The notes under the pieces are model-generated. The model saw only the letters and a program-made list of their open reading frames with translations, made no database searches and was not told where the DNA came from. The translations under genes were made by a program, and so were the position numbers. Below, in pieces: positions 55,677 through 64,000 of a DNA stretch of 64,000 bases. The DNA is taken from positions 5,730,012 through 5,794,011 of the forward strand of contig CM059623.1 of the NCBI GenBank assembly GCA_030435675.1. The letters are read 5' to 3'. Source of the stretch: Steinernema hermaphroditum (lineage: Eukaryota; Nematoda; Chromadorea; Rhabditida; Steinernematidae). Within the stretch, counting starts at the first letter, position 1, and each line of letters begins with the position of its first letter.

Positions 55677-56802
55677 TTATCTGAAGCGGTTAGATCTACC
55701 CACCAAGGCTTTGTTCACGTTGAGCACAACAGCGGCGTTGTTAAACTGACCGCAGTAGTTTGGAGCTGAGAAGATTGTGACGAGATGACGATCGCCGAAG
55801 AACTCGTATCCTTCTTCCACAACTTGATGAGCGCGGACGATGAGCTCAAGGCTGTGAAGTCTGCAGAATGCCTTCAGTGCATCGACGCCAAAAATACAAG
55901 CCGCACCGCGGGGGCTGTCCGCGTACCCTTGGATGCCAGGGTCCGGGTCTGCCCACGTGAGATCGGCTATTACTCCGAAATCGGGGATGTCACATGGTCT
56001 CTCGACCTTCTCCAGCTGCAAATTGAGGTTTCTTTATTTGTCATTTTAGCGAGTGCACTGAATTTTTACCTGTTGTAGATTGGAGAGGTCTTTGCTTATT
56101 CCACCATGCATGCAGAGGATCTTCTTTTCGACGCGTGCGCAAAAAGGCATAGTATAGAAGGCGTACTAAAAGAACTGAAACCAACAAACCACTCGATGAA
56201 AACTGACCTGAAAGCACTCGTAGAGCGTGGTCGAGTATCGTTTCTTACACTCCAGGAAGAATCCGTATTGCATGTTCACAGGACGTGATTCATGATTACC
56301 TCGCAGAAGAGTAATTCCATCGGGATAGAGCAACTTGTAGGCAAACAAAAGAACGATTACTTCGATGCTGTACGGTCCACGATCGACATAGTCCCCAAGA
56401 AAGAGGTACTTTTTCTCAGGTGGGTACCCGTTTTGCGTGAATAACGCGATGAGATCTTAAAGACGGAGGTGCTGAGCAGGTGGATAGGCGTTACCTTCGT
56501 ACTGTCCATGGATGTCACCGCAGATGCTAACAGGCGCTGACACTTCGATCATGGTCGGCTGCATCCAGAAAGTCTCTCGGGTCCTGTAGCAGAGTTCAAT
56601 GAGTTCCTGTTCCGTGAACAGCGACTGACAAAGCGCGGGCGCCCACTCCTTCGTCAGACGGTCGATCACCGTTTGTACCCATCGGCCAACCTTAGAAGCA
56701 ATCTCGTTATGACCACAAGACGCCCATCGCACTTACGTTTTCCTTAGCGTTTCCTTGATGCTTCGGCGGCTCCGGTACTTTTGATTGCAATTCATCCGGC
56801 AT
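55677..56802 (-). CDS. Divergent protein phosphatase 1 catalytic subunit (A)
   Basis: Exons 56802-56737, 56690-56495, 56455-56208, 56165-56070 and 56015-55677 encode 314 residues. PPP-family metal and catalytic motifs are intact: [30 protein letters not shown] and RAHQVVEEG. Toxin-loop [12 protein letters not shown] differs from YCGEFDNA of ordinary PP1 at two acidic positions. The C-terminus is short (VGRSNRFR) and lacks the PP1 regulatory tail. Such divergent PP1s are common in nematodes, where GSP-3/4 act in sperm; tissue here is unknown. It is divergent from the CK1-like kinase, with only 257 bp between the start codons. Confidence 0.92.
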
Positions 56803-57059
56803 CGCTCGACAACTCGTTCACAACCGACTCGCAACTACTGACCCTGTATGAGTGTGCTCGCCTACGTGACTCTGTCGCCCGTCTGCACCCGATTGTCTAC
56901 GGTCTTTGTCTTCTGTCTGCGCAGAAGGTTTAAAAGGGGTCCTCCCCAAGCCCTACGCTCAGTCGTGCGTTTGCGCCCCCGTGTCAGCATCCTCGCCGCC
57001 TAAGCAACTCCCCCACCGTCCACCGTCGTGCTCCGGAGCAACAGCAAGCAACCGAAGCC
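56803..57059. promoter_or_regulatory. Shared divergent promoter of PP1-A and CK1-like kinase
   Basis: 257 bp separate the two start codons. A TTTAAAAG element at about 56928 faces the kinase. Head-to-head spacing this short implies shared regulatory DNA. Confidence 0.45.
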
Positions 57060-58069
57060 ATGGCCGCAGAACTCGTCCAGCTCACCCCTGGCATGCAGGT
57101 CGAGCGATGGACCATCGACAAGAAACTCGGAGAGGGAGGTTTCGGTGCCGTCTACAGGGTCTCTGACCCTACAGGCCAGTACGCCCTCAAGGTGGAAGGC
57201 GTCAACGAGCAGATTCAGGCGAGTGGAACCCATCGGTGCATAGTTAACACACCCATCGTTGCAGGTCTTGAAAATGGAAGTCTTCGTGCTGAGTGAATTG
57301 AACAAACGTGGCGGTCGCCACTTCTGTAAGATCGAGGACAAGGGCCGCTACGGAACCTTCAATTATGTCGTGATGACCCTCGTCGGCAAGTCGCTCCAAG
57401 ATCTTCGGAAGGAAGGCCCCGGTCAGCACATGAGTATGGGAACGGCCATTGGTGCCGGAATCCAGTGTCTCGAAGCCCTTGAAGATCTGCACGGCATCGG
57501 ATACCTCCACCGTGATGTGAAGCCCGGAAACTACACAATCGGTCGTCCGGAACTTAATGAACTCCGTAAAGTTTATGTGCTGGATTTCGGAATGTGCCGC
57601 AAGTTCACTAACGAACAAGGTGTCATCCGCAAGCCCCGTGCCGCCGCCGGATTCCGCGGAACCGTCCGTTACGCCCCCATTTCGTGCCATCTGCAGCGTG
57701 AACTCTGCCGCAAGGATGACGTCGAAACCTGGATCTACATGCAGGTTGAACTCACCACCGGTAACCTGCCATGGAAGAACGTTCAGGACATGAACCAGGT
57801 GAGTCTCTTGTGTATGCATCTCACCTCCTGGTTTCCACGCTTTGTAGGTCGGAGAATACAAGAAGAAGTGCCGTCAGGAGCCGTTCGTGAAGGAACTCTT
57901 TGGCGGATGCCCTCGCGAATTGATGGAGATCTGCCAGTACGTGGACTCGCTCAAGTACTACGACACTCCCAACTATCAGATGATGTACGGCCTCATGCGC
58001 AAAGCCTTCACCTCGATGGGAGTCCAAGAGTTCCCCTACGATTGGGAGAGGCCTGCTGGGTCTTTCTAG
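57060..58069 (+). CDS. CK1-superfamily protein kinase, TTBK-like
   Basis: Exons 57060-57218, 57265-57798 and 57848-58069 encode 304 residues, little more than the kinase domain. Motifs: glycine loop LGEGGFGAVY, ALKVEG with the ATP Lys, YLHRDVKPGN catalytic loop, LDFGMCRKF, activation segment GFRGTVRYAPI (CK1 family usually GTxRYAS). The pattern VEGVNEQIQVLKMEVFVL and the TNEQGVIRKPRAAAGF stretch match the nematode-expanded tau-tubulin-kinase-like branch of CK1, many members of which are sperm-enriched. The first intron has a GC donor (CAG|GCGAGT at 57219); the nearby GT gives a frameshift, so GC use is required. It is convergent with ESS2, stop codons 64 bp apart. Confidence 0.93.
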
Positions 58070-58133
58070 ATGGAACTGCATTGAATTAGGTTCATGAACG
58101 CAACTAATTTATCGGAGTAAATTATGTATCACG

Positions 58134-59891
58134 TTAGAAGAAATCTGATGCTTTTGGTCGCCCTATTTCTTCCTTCTTTTCGTCGTCTGTGGTAGGAACT
58201 TGTGACTTGGGTTTCGGGAGATCCAGGTTCAGCAGGTTGTCGGTGATCGATTTGGGATCGACTCTCGGAGACTGGAGAACATCCTTTGGAGTTCCTTTCA
58301 GCCTTATGGCTGAGCTGATGTCCGCCTGGCGGAATGTTCCGGGAGTTCGCTTGACTGATGTGGGCGAAGGAGTGTAGCTCGCCTTCAGCGCCTTATTCGT
58401 TCCAACACGGATTCCCAATTTGTTTGTAGCTAATAGTCGCGCAGCTGGAGACATTGTCGCTAACCTCTTCGATGTTACATCTGAACCGAAACGCGGAGTC
58501 TTTCTAAATTGTGCACAGACGTTAAAATTCACACGAACCACTCACTTACGATCTGTGTTTCTCTGCTTCTGCTGCCGCTGCCTTCCTCTTGTCGTGATAT
58601 CTATGTCCTATATTGTCACTGATGCCCAGGGCTATTTTATCGCGCAATGGAAGTTCGGGAATCTTGAACACAGGACCAGAATCGGCGAGTGGAGTGATGT
58701 TAATATCTGATCCATCGAGCATGAACGGCGTTCCTTCGATTTCACCCCATGTCATAAGTGGCGACTCATCAACTCCTAAATAACACAAAATTAAGCATGC
58801 ATTGAACACAAACAAACCCGGAGCAGGTGATGGAGTGACAACAATGCCAAGATTACAGGGTTGGGGTGCTCCTTTAATTTCACCAGTTATATCGACGTGG
58901 CCGGCATTGTTTGCAGCTTGTTGTGCCGCTGCTTTAGCAAGAGTCGTTCTAGTAGCGTGACTGAGCTTGTTGTCCGTGAAACGGGTAGCGTTCTTGTTGA
59001 TTATTTTTTGATTCATCTTGGAGTTCTCCATATGCTCCTTGAGGGTAAGTGGTGCTCCCTCCGGATTAAAGATAAGTGAATTTCTTGCTTTATACGTCCA
59101 GTTACCAATGTCATTTGGCCGAGGTCCTGAAACATTGCTATTAGACCTGGACTGCAGTGAAACGCAAAACCCGTACCGTTTTCCACCTTAGCAGCAACCA
59201 ATTGTTTGTCCGCATCTTTAATGAATTCGACTCGAGAAACCATTTCAGCATTATGCTGCTCTTCCGCATCATACATCCATTTGTTTCGTACTCTCTCTCG
59301 CTTGGCGCCCAGTGCAGCCAGCTCTTCAAACGACGCGTTGTCCTCGCTCGTGAATTTGTTCAGATAGGCGTCGACGGTCAATTTCTCTTCGGTAGGAACC
59401 TTGCGCTTCTTTCCCAGGGCCTTATCGTTGTCACCTTCAACGTTGGAGTCCGGAAGAGATGTGTGGCATCGGCTAGGACCGGGAGTTTCAGGATCAAACT
59501 GTGAGGGCGAAGAGGGACGCTGGGTCGGAGATGTCCGTCGGTTGGTTTTGTACGTCCCGAATCTCACTTGAAGCTCACGTATCTTGGCATTGTCGTGGCG
59601 AGCAACTGCGTCCAAATATTCGGTTTGAGCCTGCAAGGACACAGAAACAGCCCCGATATTCAAAAAGTACAAGAGAACACTTACTCTGAGCTTCTTGAGT
59701 TCAGGAAAGTAGTCGCGTTCGATGATCTTCTCGAGGGTTCCGATGTACTTCTCCTCGGACACAACAGTCCGCACCTGCTTCTGCGTTTCCAACGTCTTTG
59801 TGGCCAAAGTCACCTGCTTCGAGTTGTGAGCGGTCTCTGGAATCTGTGGCACCAACGCCAGGTCGTCGGCTTTGTCGAACGACGACGCCAT
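58134..59891 (-). CDS. ess-2: ESS2 (DGCR14) splicing factor
   Basis: ESS2 is a nuclear protein of the catalytic spliceosome; in C. elegans it affects fidelity at altered 5' splice sites. Exons 59891-59685, 59630-59177, 59126-58818, 58775-58550 and 58503-58134 give 521 residues. Family landmarks: EEKYIGTLEKIIERDYFPEL, DAYLNKFTSEDNASFEEL, NDIGNWTYKARNSLIFNPEG, VVTPSPAPG, ESPLMTWGEIEGTPF, KASYTPSPTS, DPKSITDNLLNLDLP and the terminal PKASDFF. Length and motif order agree with the animal family. The start codon follows a TCCTTTTCAG acceptor with no upstream exon, indicating trans-splicing. Confidence 0.96.
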
Positions 59892-60117
59892 CTGAAAAGG
59901 ACTGGAAATGAGCATGATTGTGACGATTAGAGAGATTCAGAAGTGGAAACAAGGAGGAATCTGATAGAGAATTCGAGTTTTCGAAATCAAAATGCGAAAT
60001 AGAATACAGTAAGCCACCTGGGTCGCGACAGGGAACTCGCTGAACGACTGGCGTCCTTCTTTGGCGCTTCGAGTTTCTGTTTCGGATTCATTTTTTTGTT
60101 CCTTGTGTGTTCGACGC

Positions 60118-60970
60118 TTATACTCAGATTAAAAAAACTCTTGGCAAAACGGCGAGTACTCCCGCCACGACTTATATGTATCGTATGTTCGTACAGCGCC
60201 GAAATTACAATGGGATTTTTGAGTTTATGCAAGAATCGCGTGTTTTCTTCGCGTACGAGATGTTATTTCAAAAAAACTCAACATTAAGTTGTAGATCCGT
60301 CACTGGCGGATCGTTTGCGCCATCATTGAGCGCCAGAGATAGAATTTCCACGGAGGAGATAGCTTTCTTATCTCCCCGACTTCTGTTTTCCTCTAGTTTC
60401 TCGCCTTCTACACTGCGCGTCTTGCTCAAACTGGCACCACAGATCGCGCAGCCCGTCCTTGTCATCACAGAATCCATTTGGACTGATATGAAAGCGATTT
60501 GAATAAGAACAATGAAAGCGAATAAAAACCGAACATTCGCGGTACGAGACCTCTGCGTGTAAATGCGATGTTCTGAGTGCATTGATCTGATCTGCGCTGA
60601 ATAGCTTTCATATCGGTCCAAATGGATTCTGTGATGACAAGGTCGGGCGGCGCAATCTGTTCTGCCAGTTTGGACAAGACGCGCAGTGTAGAAGGCGAGA
60701 AACTAGGGAAAAACACAAGTCGGGGTGAGAAAAAAGCTATCTCCTCCGTGGAAATTCTACCTCTGGCGCTCAATGATGGCGCAAACGATCCGCCAGAGAC
60801 AGATCTACAACATAATGTTTAGTTTCTTCGAAATCACACCTCGTACGCAAAGAAAACAAGCGATTCATCCACAAACTCAAAAATCCCATTGAAATTTCGG
60901 CGCTGCACGAACATACGACCTTTATAAGGCGCGGCAGGAGCCTCCGAAGAGTTTTTTTAATCTGAGTATA
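60118..60970. repeat. Large fold-back element, about 370-bp arms
   Basis: Left arm about 60118-60500 starts TACTCAGATTAAAAAAACTC. Right arm about 60598-60970 is its reverse complement and ends GAGTTTTTTTAATCTGAGTA. The arms match along their length with scattered substitutions (e.g. ACACTGCGCGTCTTG / CAAGACGCGCAGTGT); the spacer is about 100 bp. No transposase. Open frames in the two arms are mirror images and should not be called genes. A partial relative lies at 7555-7745. Confidence 0.85.
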
Positions 60971-61046
60971 TTTGTTGTGGAACATTTCACGTGGCCTTTG
61001 TAGTGTATTTACTTTCCTGTGAAGACGACTCGAGATTCTTCCTCAG

Positions 61047-62345
61047 ATGCACCCAGAAGAGTCCGCGATGGACGATAGGGCGAACACTTCACGCCATGGC
61101 CGAGAAGAGATGGAGGTGGACATTCCGGAGGAGTTTACCTCCTGGTATGATTTTCTCCTTTTTGTTTGAGAGGCTTCGTAGTGAGCAACTGTCGACCGCG
61201 TCTCTTTAGGGATGTGAGCACTCCGGAAGAACATTCTCGGAGGTACCTCCGATTCGTCTCCGACCCGATCAAACGGCGCATGCTTGATGACATAATCGAG
61301 AAATGTTTTGATGTCTTCGGGAAGGACCACAACGAGTACTATCTCATCCGAAGCAAGAAGGTTTCCCGGGGACAATATGTGGAGGTTACAAAGGCTGCCG
61401 GCGATCTTTTTATGTGCGAACCGATGCTTTTGGAGGTCGAGGCGCCGATCACCATCTGTGGCGACATACATGGGCAGTTACACGACCTGCTGCGCATATT
61501 ACTAACCAACCCGACGGATGCGTCAAAGAGATCACGTTACCTTTTCCTGGGCGACTATGTCGACAGAGGGCCTCAATCCCTCGAAGTTGTTCTCCTTCTT
61601 TTCTGTTTGAAAGTACGGTACCCTCAGGACTTTTTTCTGTTACGAGGAAATCACGAATTCAACGGGATAAACGGAGATTGGAAATGGTTCTACGGCGAAT
61701 GTAAGTGTTGAAACCTTGTGATTTGCACGCGACTAGTAACTTATAGGTCTTCGCGAGTTAGGCAGCATGGCCCAGCCAATTTTCTCGCATACGAATGCCA
61801 TCTTCAACTGCCTTCCAGTGGCCGCAGTCGTCGCCGGCAGGATCATCTGTGCCCATGGGGGCATTTCGCCGTTCCTCCACAGTTTAGACCGGATCAGGAG
61901 AATGAAACGGCCGTGCTCTGTTCCTGAGGGTGGTCTTCTAACGGATATTCTGTGGAGCGACCCAAGTAGAGACTCCACTCAGCTGGAATGGTCCGTAAAC
62001 TCCAGGGGATGTTCCGTGTGTTTCGGTGAAAACGCCGTCGACCGCTTTCTGCAACGCTTTGACTTCGACTTCATCTGCCGAGCTCACGAGGTAAGCCCAA
62101 AATCTTCCTGTGTTTGTCATTTGTTTCTTTAGTACTTCCAGGAGGGCTTCAAGTTCTTCTTTGGTCGGAAGGTTCTTACGATATTTTCTGCGCCGTTTTA
62201 CAGCGGCACAAACAAAGCGGCCGTTCTGAAGGTTTCCGAGACGCTTGCTTGTTCGATCAAAGTGAATATATTTCGCTTTTCTTTTACTCTTTATAAACCC
62301 GGCTGCGCGCGAATTCGCGCCCTCCAGGTACTAAAAGCCAATTAG
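61047..62345 (+). CDS. Divergent protein phosphatase 1-like catalytic subunit (B)
   Basis: Exons 61047-61144, 61210-61700, 61747-62090 and 62133-62345 encode 381 residues. PPP motifs: [35 protein letters not shown] and RAHEYFQEG. All catalytic metal ligands seem present. The loop that is YCGEFDN in PP1 reads FYSGTNKA, and the usual Q after RAH is E. An N-terminal extension of about 70 residues and a basic C-terminal extension (after CSIKVN) are not found in PP1-A. Two in-frame ATGs exist (61047, 61068); the first lies directly after CCTCAG, a likely trans-splice acceptor. The C-terminal extension might be partly 3' UTR if a further intron exists. Confidence 0.88.
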
Positions 62346-62347
62346 CC

Positions 62348-62575
62348 TGTAGCCCTGCGGGCGGCAAGATTGGCGCTCATGGATAGCGCTGAAGTTGGGG
62401 CCAAAAAACTGTAGCTCTGCGGGCAGCAAGATTGGTGCTCATGCAAAAAGCTGAAGTTGGGGCCTAAAACTGTAGCCCTGCGGGCGGCAAGACACCATAG
62501 CCCTGCGGGCGGCAAGATTGGTGCTCATGCAAATGGCTAAAGTGGGCGAAAAAATTGTAAAGTCTCAGGAAACTC
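62348..62575. repeat. Minisatellite, about 61-bp unit, three to four copies
   Basis: Units begin (C)TGTAGCCCTGCGGGCGGCAA at about 62349, 62409, 62469 and a partial at 62494, and continue GATTGGTGCTCATGCAAA...GCTGAAGTTGGGGCC. The third unit is cut short. It lies immediately after the PP1-B stop codon, so it may be transcribed in the 3' UTR. Confidence 0.8.
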
Positions 62576-62689
62576 GAACCGAAAACACTGCTGGTTACAA
62601 AATAGTTAAAAAATCACTCAAAAACAGCAAAAAAACTCAAAGCCTAGCATCACCAGAGAGATAGTGGAAGTAGAGCACTAACACCTCAA

Positions 62690-62830
62690 CTGTCTGTGTG
62701 GCTCATTGCGAACGTTCTCTGTTTGTAAGCGGGCGGTGTCGGGTTCGGTTCCCCTCGGGGTCCTATTTTGTGTGGGTGTTTCCGCCGTGGGCACGGAAAA
62801 ACACACACACACACACACACAGACCAACGG
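62690..62830 (+). mobile_element. tRNA-derived SINE-like unit with (AC)n tail
   Basis: The segment has an A-box-like start (GTGTGGCTCATTGCG), the anticodon-arm-like TTTGTAAGCGGGCGG and a good B box (GGGTTCGGTTCCCCTC). That series resembles tRNA-Thr(TGT) but the acceptor stem and D arm are broken. About 45 bp of unrelated sequence and nine AC dinucleotides follow. Head, body and simple-repeat tail fit a SINE; only one copy is in the window, so this is tentative. Confidence 0.45.
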
Positions 62831-63626
62831 ACCCGTCGGTTCTCCATTTATATATAGGGGATTACAACTTTAGACTTTCATTCCTTTGGCAGACAATAGC
62901 GCTTCCCGTTGGAGGTTTGAGCGTGTCATGGACAAAGCGAAGAGGCAGTACCGAGGGCTTTACAAGGAACAGGAAGCTAGAAGGCCACAGGACTTCTGGG
63001 ACAGTGAGGCGTTGTTGTGGGTGGTTGACTTCGTGGATTCCTTGGCGGAGAGACAATAAACAGTGAGTTCTGCGGCCGAGAGTTATTTTCAAGGGAGATG
63101 CTCTACTGAGCGGTTCACTGACCCAACTGACTGACATGACTAATAAGCAAGGTGAGTGCCTGTGTGGATTACGGTGTGTGCAGGGCGCGTTTCAGTGACA
63201 GGGACGAAGACGAATACCGAGGCGACGCAGAAGTCCAGGTCCCGGAGCGTCGAGGTTGCGACGAATTCACAGTGAGTGGGTTCGTCAATGTATTTGAGTT
63301 GTGTTGGCGATTTTCTAGGAACCGCCAACTTGAGTGCGACAGAACACAATGGGAGAACTCTCGGTGCAAGGCGTACGTCGAAGGATTGTCAAAAGGTGCG
63401 AACGAGGGTTGTCACCGGTAATTAGAGATCTACTTGCAGATGGCAGGAAGATCGATCCAGTGGTGGCTCCCTCAGGTGAGGGAAACGCCGTGCCAGGAGA
63501 AAATAGGCAAGAGATGAAGGAAACGGGCGAACATCTGATACAGTTCCCAACGTTCTCAGTCGTTATCGACTGTGTCGAACTGGTATGAGCTGTGTTTCCG
63601 GCAACTGTTAACGGCCTGATTCAGGG
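62831..63626 (+). other. Probable 5' part of the membrane-protein gene, exons unresolved
   Basis: Several short frames occur: 62928-63059 (43 codons, basic start, ends DSLAERQ) and a frame from an ATG at 63349 to 63588. The latter runs in phase (VVIDCVEL) into a GTATGA donor at 63583 joining the exon at 63627. Earlier junctions (possible donors at 63395 and 63476, acceptor at 63440) give competing models and I could not choose. Confidence 0.4.
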
Positions 63627-64000
63627 TTGCCTGACTTTCGCTTTCATCATGACCTGCGTCGCGTCGCGAATGATCGTCTTGGGAGGCTACATCGCGTTGA
63701 TCAACATCGCCATCTGCATGGTGCTGATCGGGTACATCGGCTTCTGGCATTGGAAACATAGTCAAGTGGTGGAAGAAGTTACTCCCGAGGGCCAGCACGT
63801 CTACAAAACAAATCCTTTCTTCAAGAAGATATTCTTCTTCTTCCATTTTACCCGCATGTGGCTCTCGTTCTCGTCGGTGGTCATCCTCTTCTACCACAGC
63901 ACGTGCAACAAGATCTCAAAGAGCACTGGAGGAGTGGCAGCGGAGATAACGATGTGTCGGGAGCCCGAGAGTTCCTCCAAATTCTATTTGATCGCCGGGA
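63627..64000 (+). CDS. Unidentified multipass membrane protein, 3' truncated by window
   Basis: The exon opens behind a TGATTCAG acceptor and is open for 124 codons to the window end. It has two clear hydrophobic helices (LTFAFIMTCVASRMIVLG-YIALINIAICMVLIGYIGFW region split by a short loop) and a third after FFKKIFFFFHF (WLSFSSVVILFY). Charged loop WKHSQVVEEVTPEG and the segment CNKISKSTGG with CREPESSS follow. I do not recognise the family; nematode four-TM proteins of the tetraspanin- or MARVEL-like size range are possible. The reading phase agrees with the frame ending VVIDCVEL upstream. Confidence 0.65.

Noticed and set aside
56390..56455. Suspected one-base frameshift in PP1-A near the GDYVDRG motif
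   Set aside because: It came from my miscounting one line. The position of the stop codon in the intron read-through frame shows exon 3 is 248 bases, in phase, with no frameshift.
60107..60822. Open frames of up to 131 codons in the 60-kb fold-back
   Set aside because: The frames are mirrored between the two arms of an inverted repeat and encode no transposase motif.

Overview
This is nuclear DNA from a nematode, most likely a chromadorean/rhabditid. Evidence: most introns are 40-50 bp and end in TTTCAG or TTTNAG, and many start codons sit directly behind an intron-type acceptor with no upstream exon (expected of SL trans-splicing). Gene content includes an NRF-type acyltransferase, CK1/TTBK-like kinase, GSP-like PP1s, a tandem-LOTUS protein and PAT-2-like integrins. 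I cannot name the species. I placed about 110 introns by hand, checking reading-frame phase across each junction and conserved residues where families are known.

Layout. 1-4.2 kb: 3' part of splicing factor SF1 (+), convergent with an acyltransferase-3 gene (-). 4.4-9.5 kb: repeat-rich block of fold-back elements and MITEs. 9.5-15.5 kb: fibulin-1 (-), tRNA-Asn, CCDC92-like coiled-coil gene (-). 17.6-22.9 kb: tRNA-Gln, neuferricin/CYB5D2 (-), LRRC47 (+), GPS2-like coiled-coil gene (-). 24.2-30.6 kb: CYLD deubiquitinase (+). 31.6 kb: second tRNA-Asn. 33.4-45.7 kb: two PAT-2-like integrin alpha genes (+) separated by a metallo-beta-lactamase-fold gene (-) and a second tRNA-Gln; the first integrin carries a small antisense gene inside one intron. 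46.2-52.3 kb: TRAP1 (+) and a LASP-type LIM/nebulin/SH3 gene (+). 53.2-59.9 kb: compact cluster of a UBX-like gene (+), tandem-LOTUS protein (-), divergent PP1 (-), CK1/TTBK-like kinase (+) and ESS2 (-). 60-64 kb: large fold-back element, second divergent PP1 (+), a minisatellite, a tRNA-derived SINE-like unit and the start of an unidentified membrane protein cut by the window end.

The genes do not form one pathway, but themes recur: RNA processing (SF1, ESS2, LOTUS), cell-matrix adhesion and muscle attachment (fibulin, integrins, LASP), and phosphorylation families that are often sperm-enriched in nematodes (two PP1s, a CK1-like kinase).

Most notable: four GC-AG introns, a nested antisense gene in an intron that only one integrin paralogue has, integrin paralogues with near-identical introns, a related element placed just 5' of two different tRNA genes in the same relative orientation, an intron-rich TAC(C/G)GTA heptamer, and a metallo-beta-lactamase-fold protein with an altered metal site.
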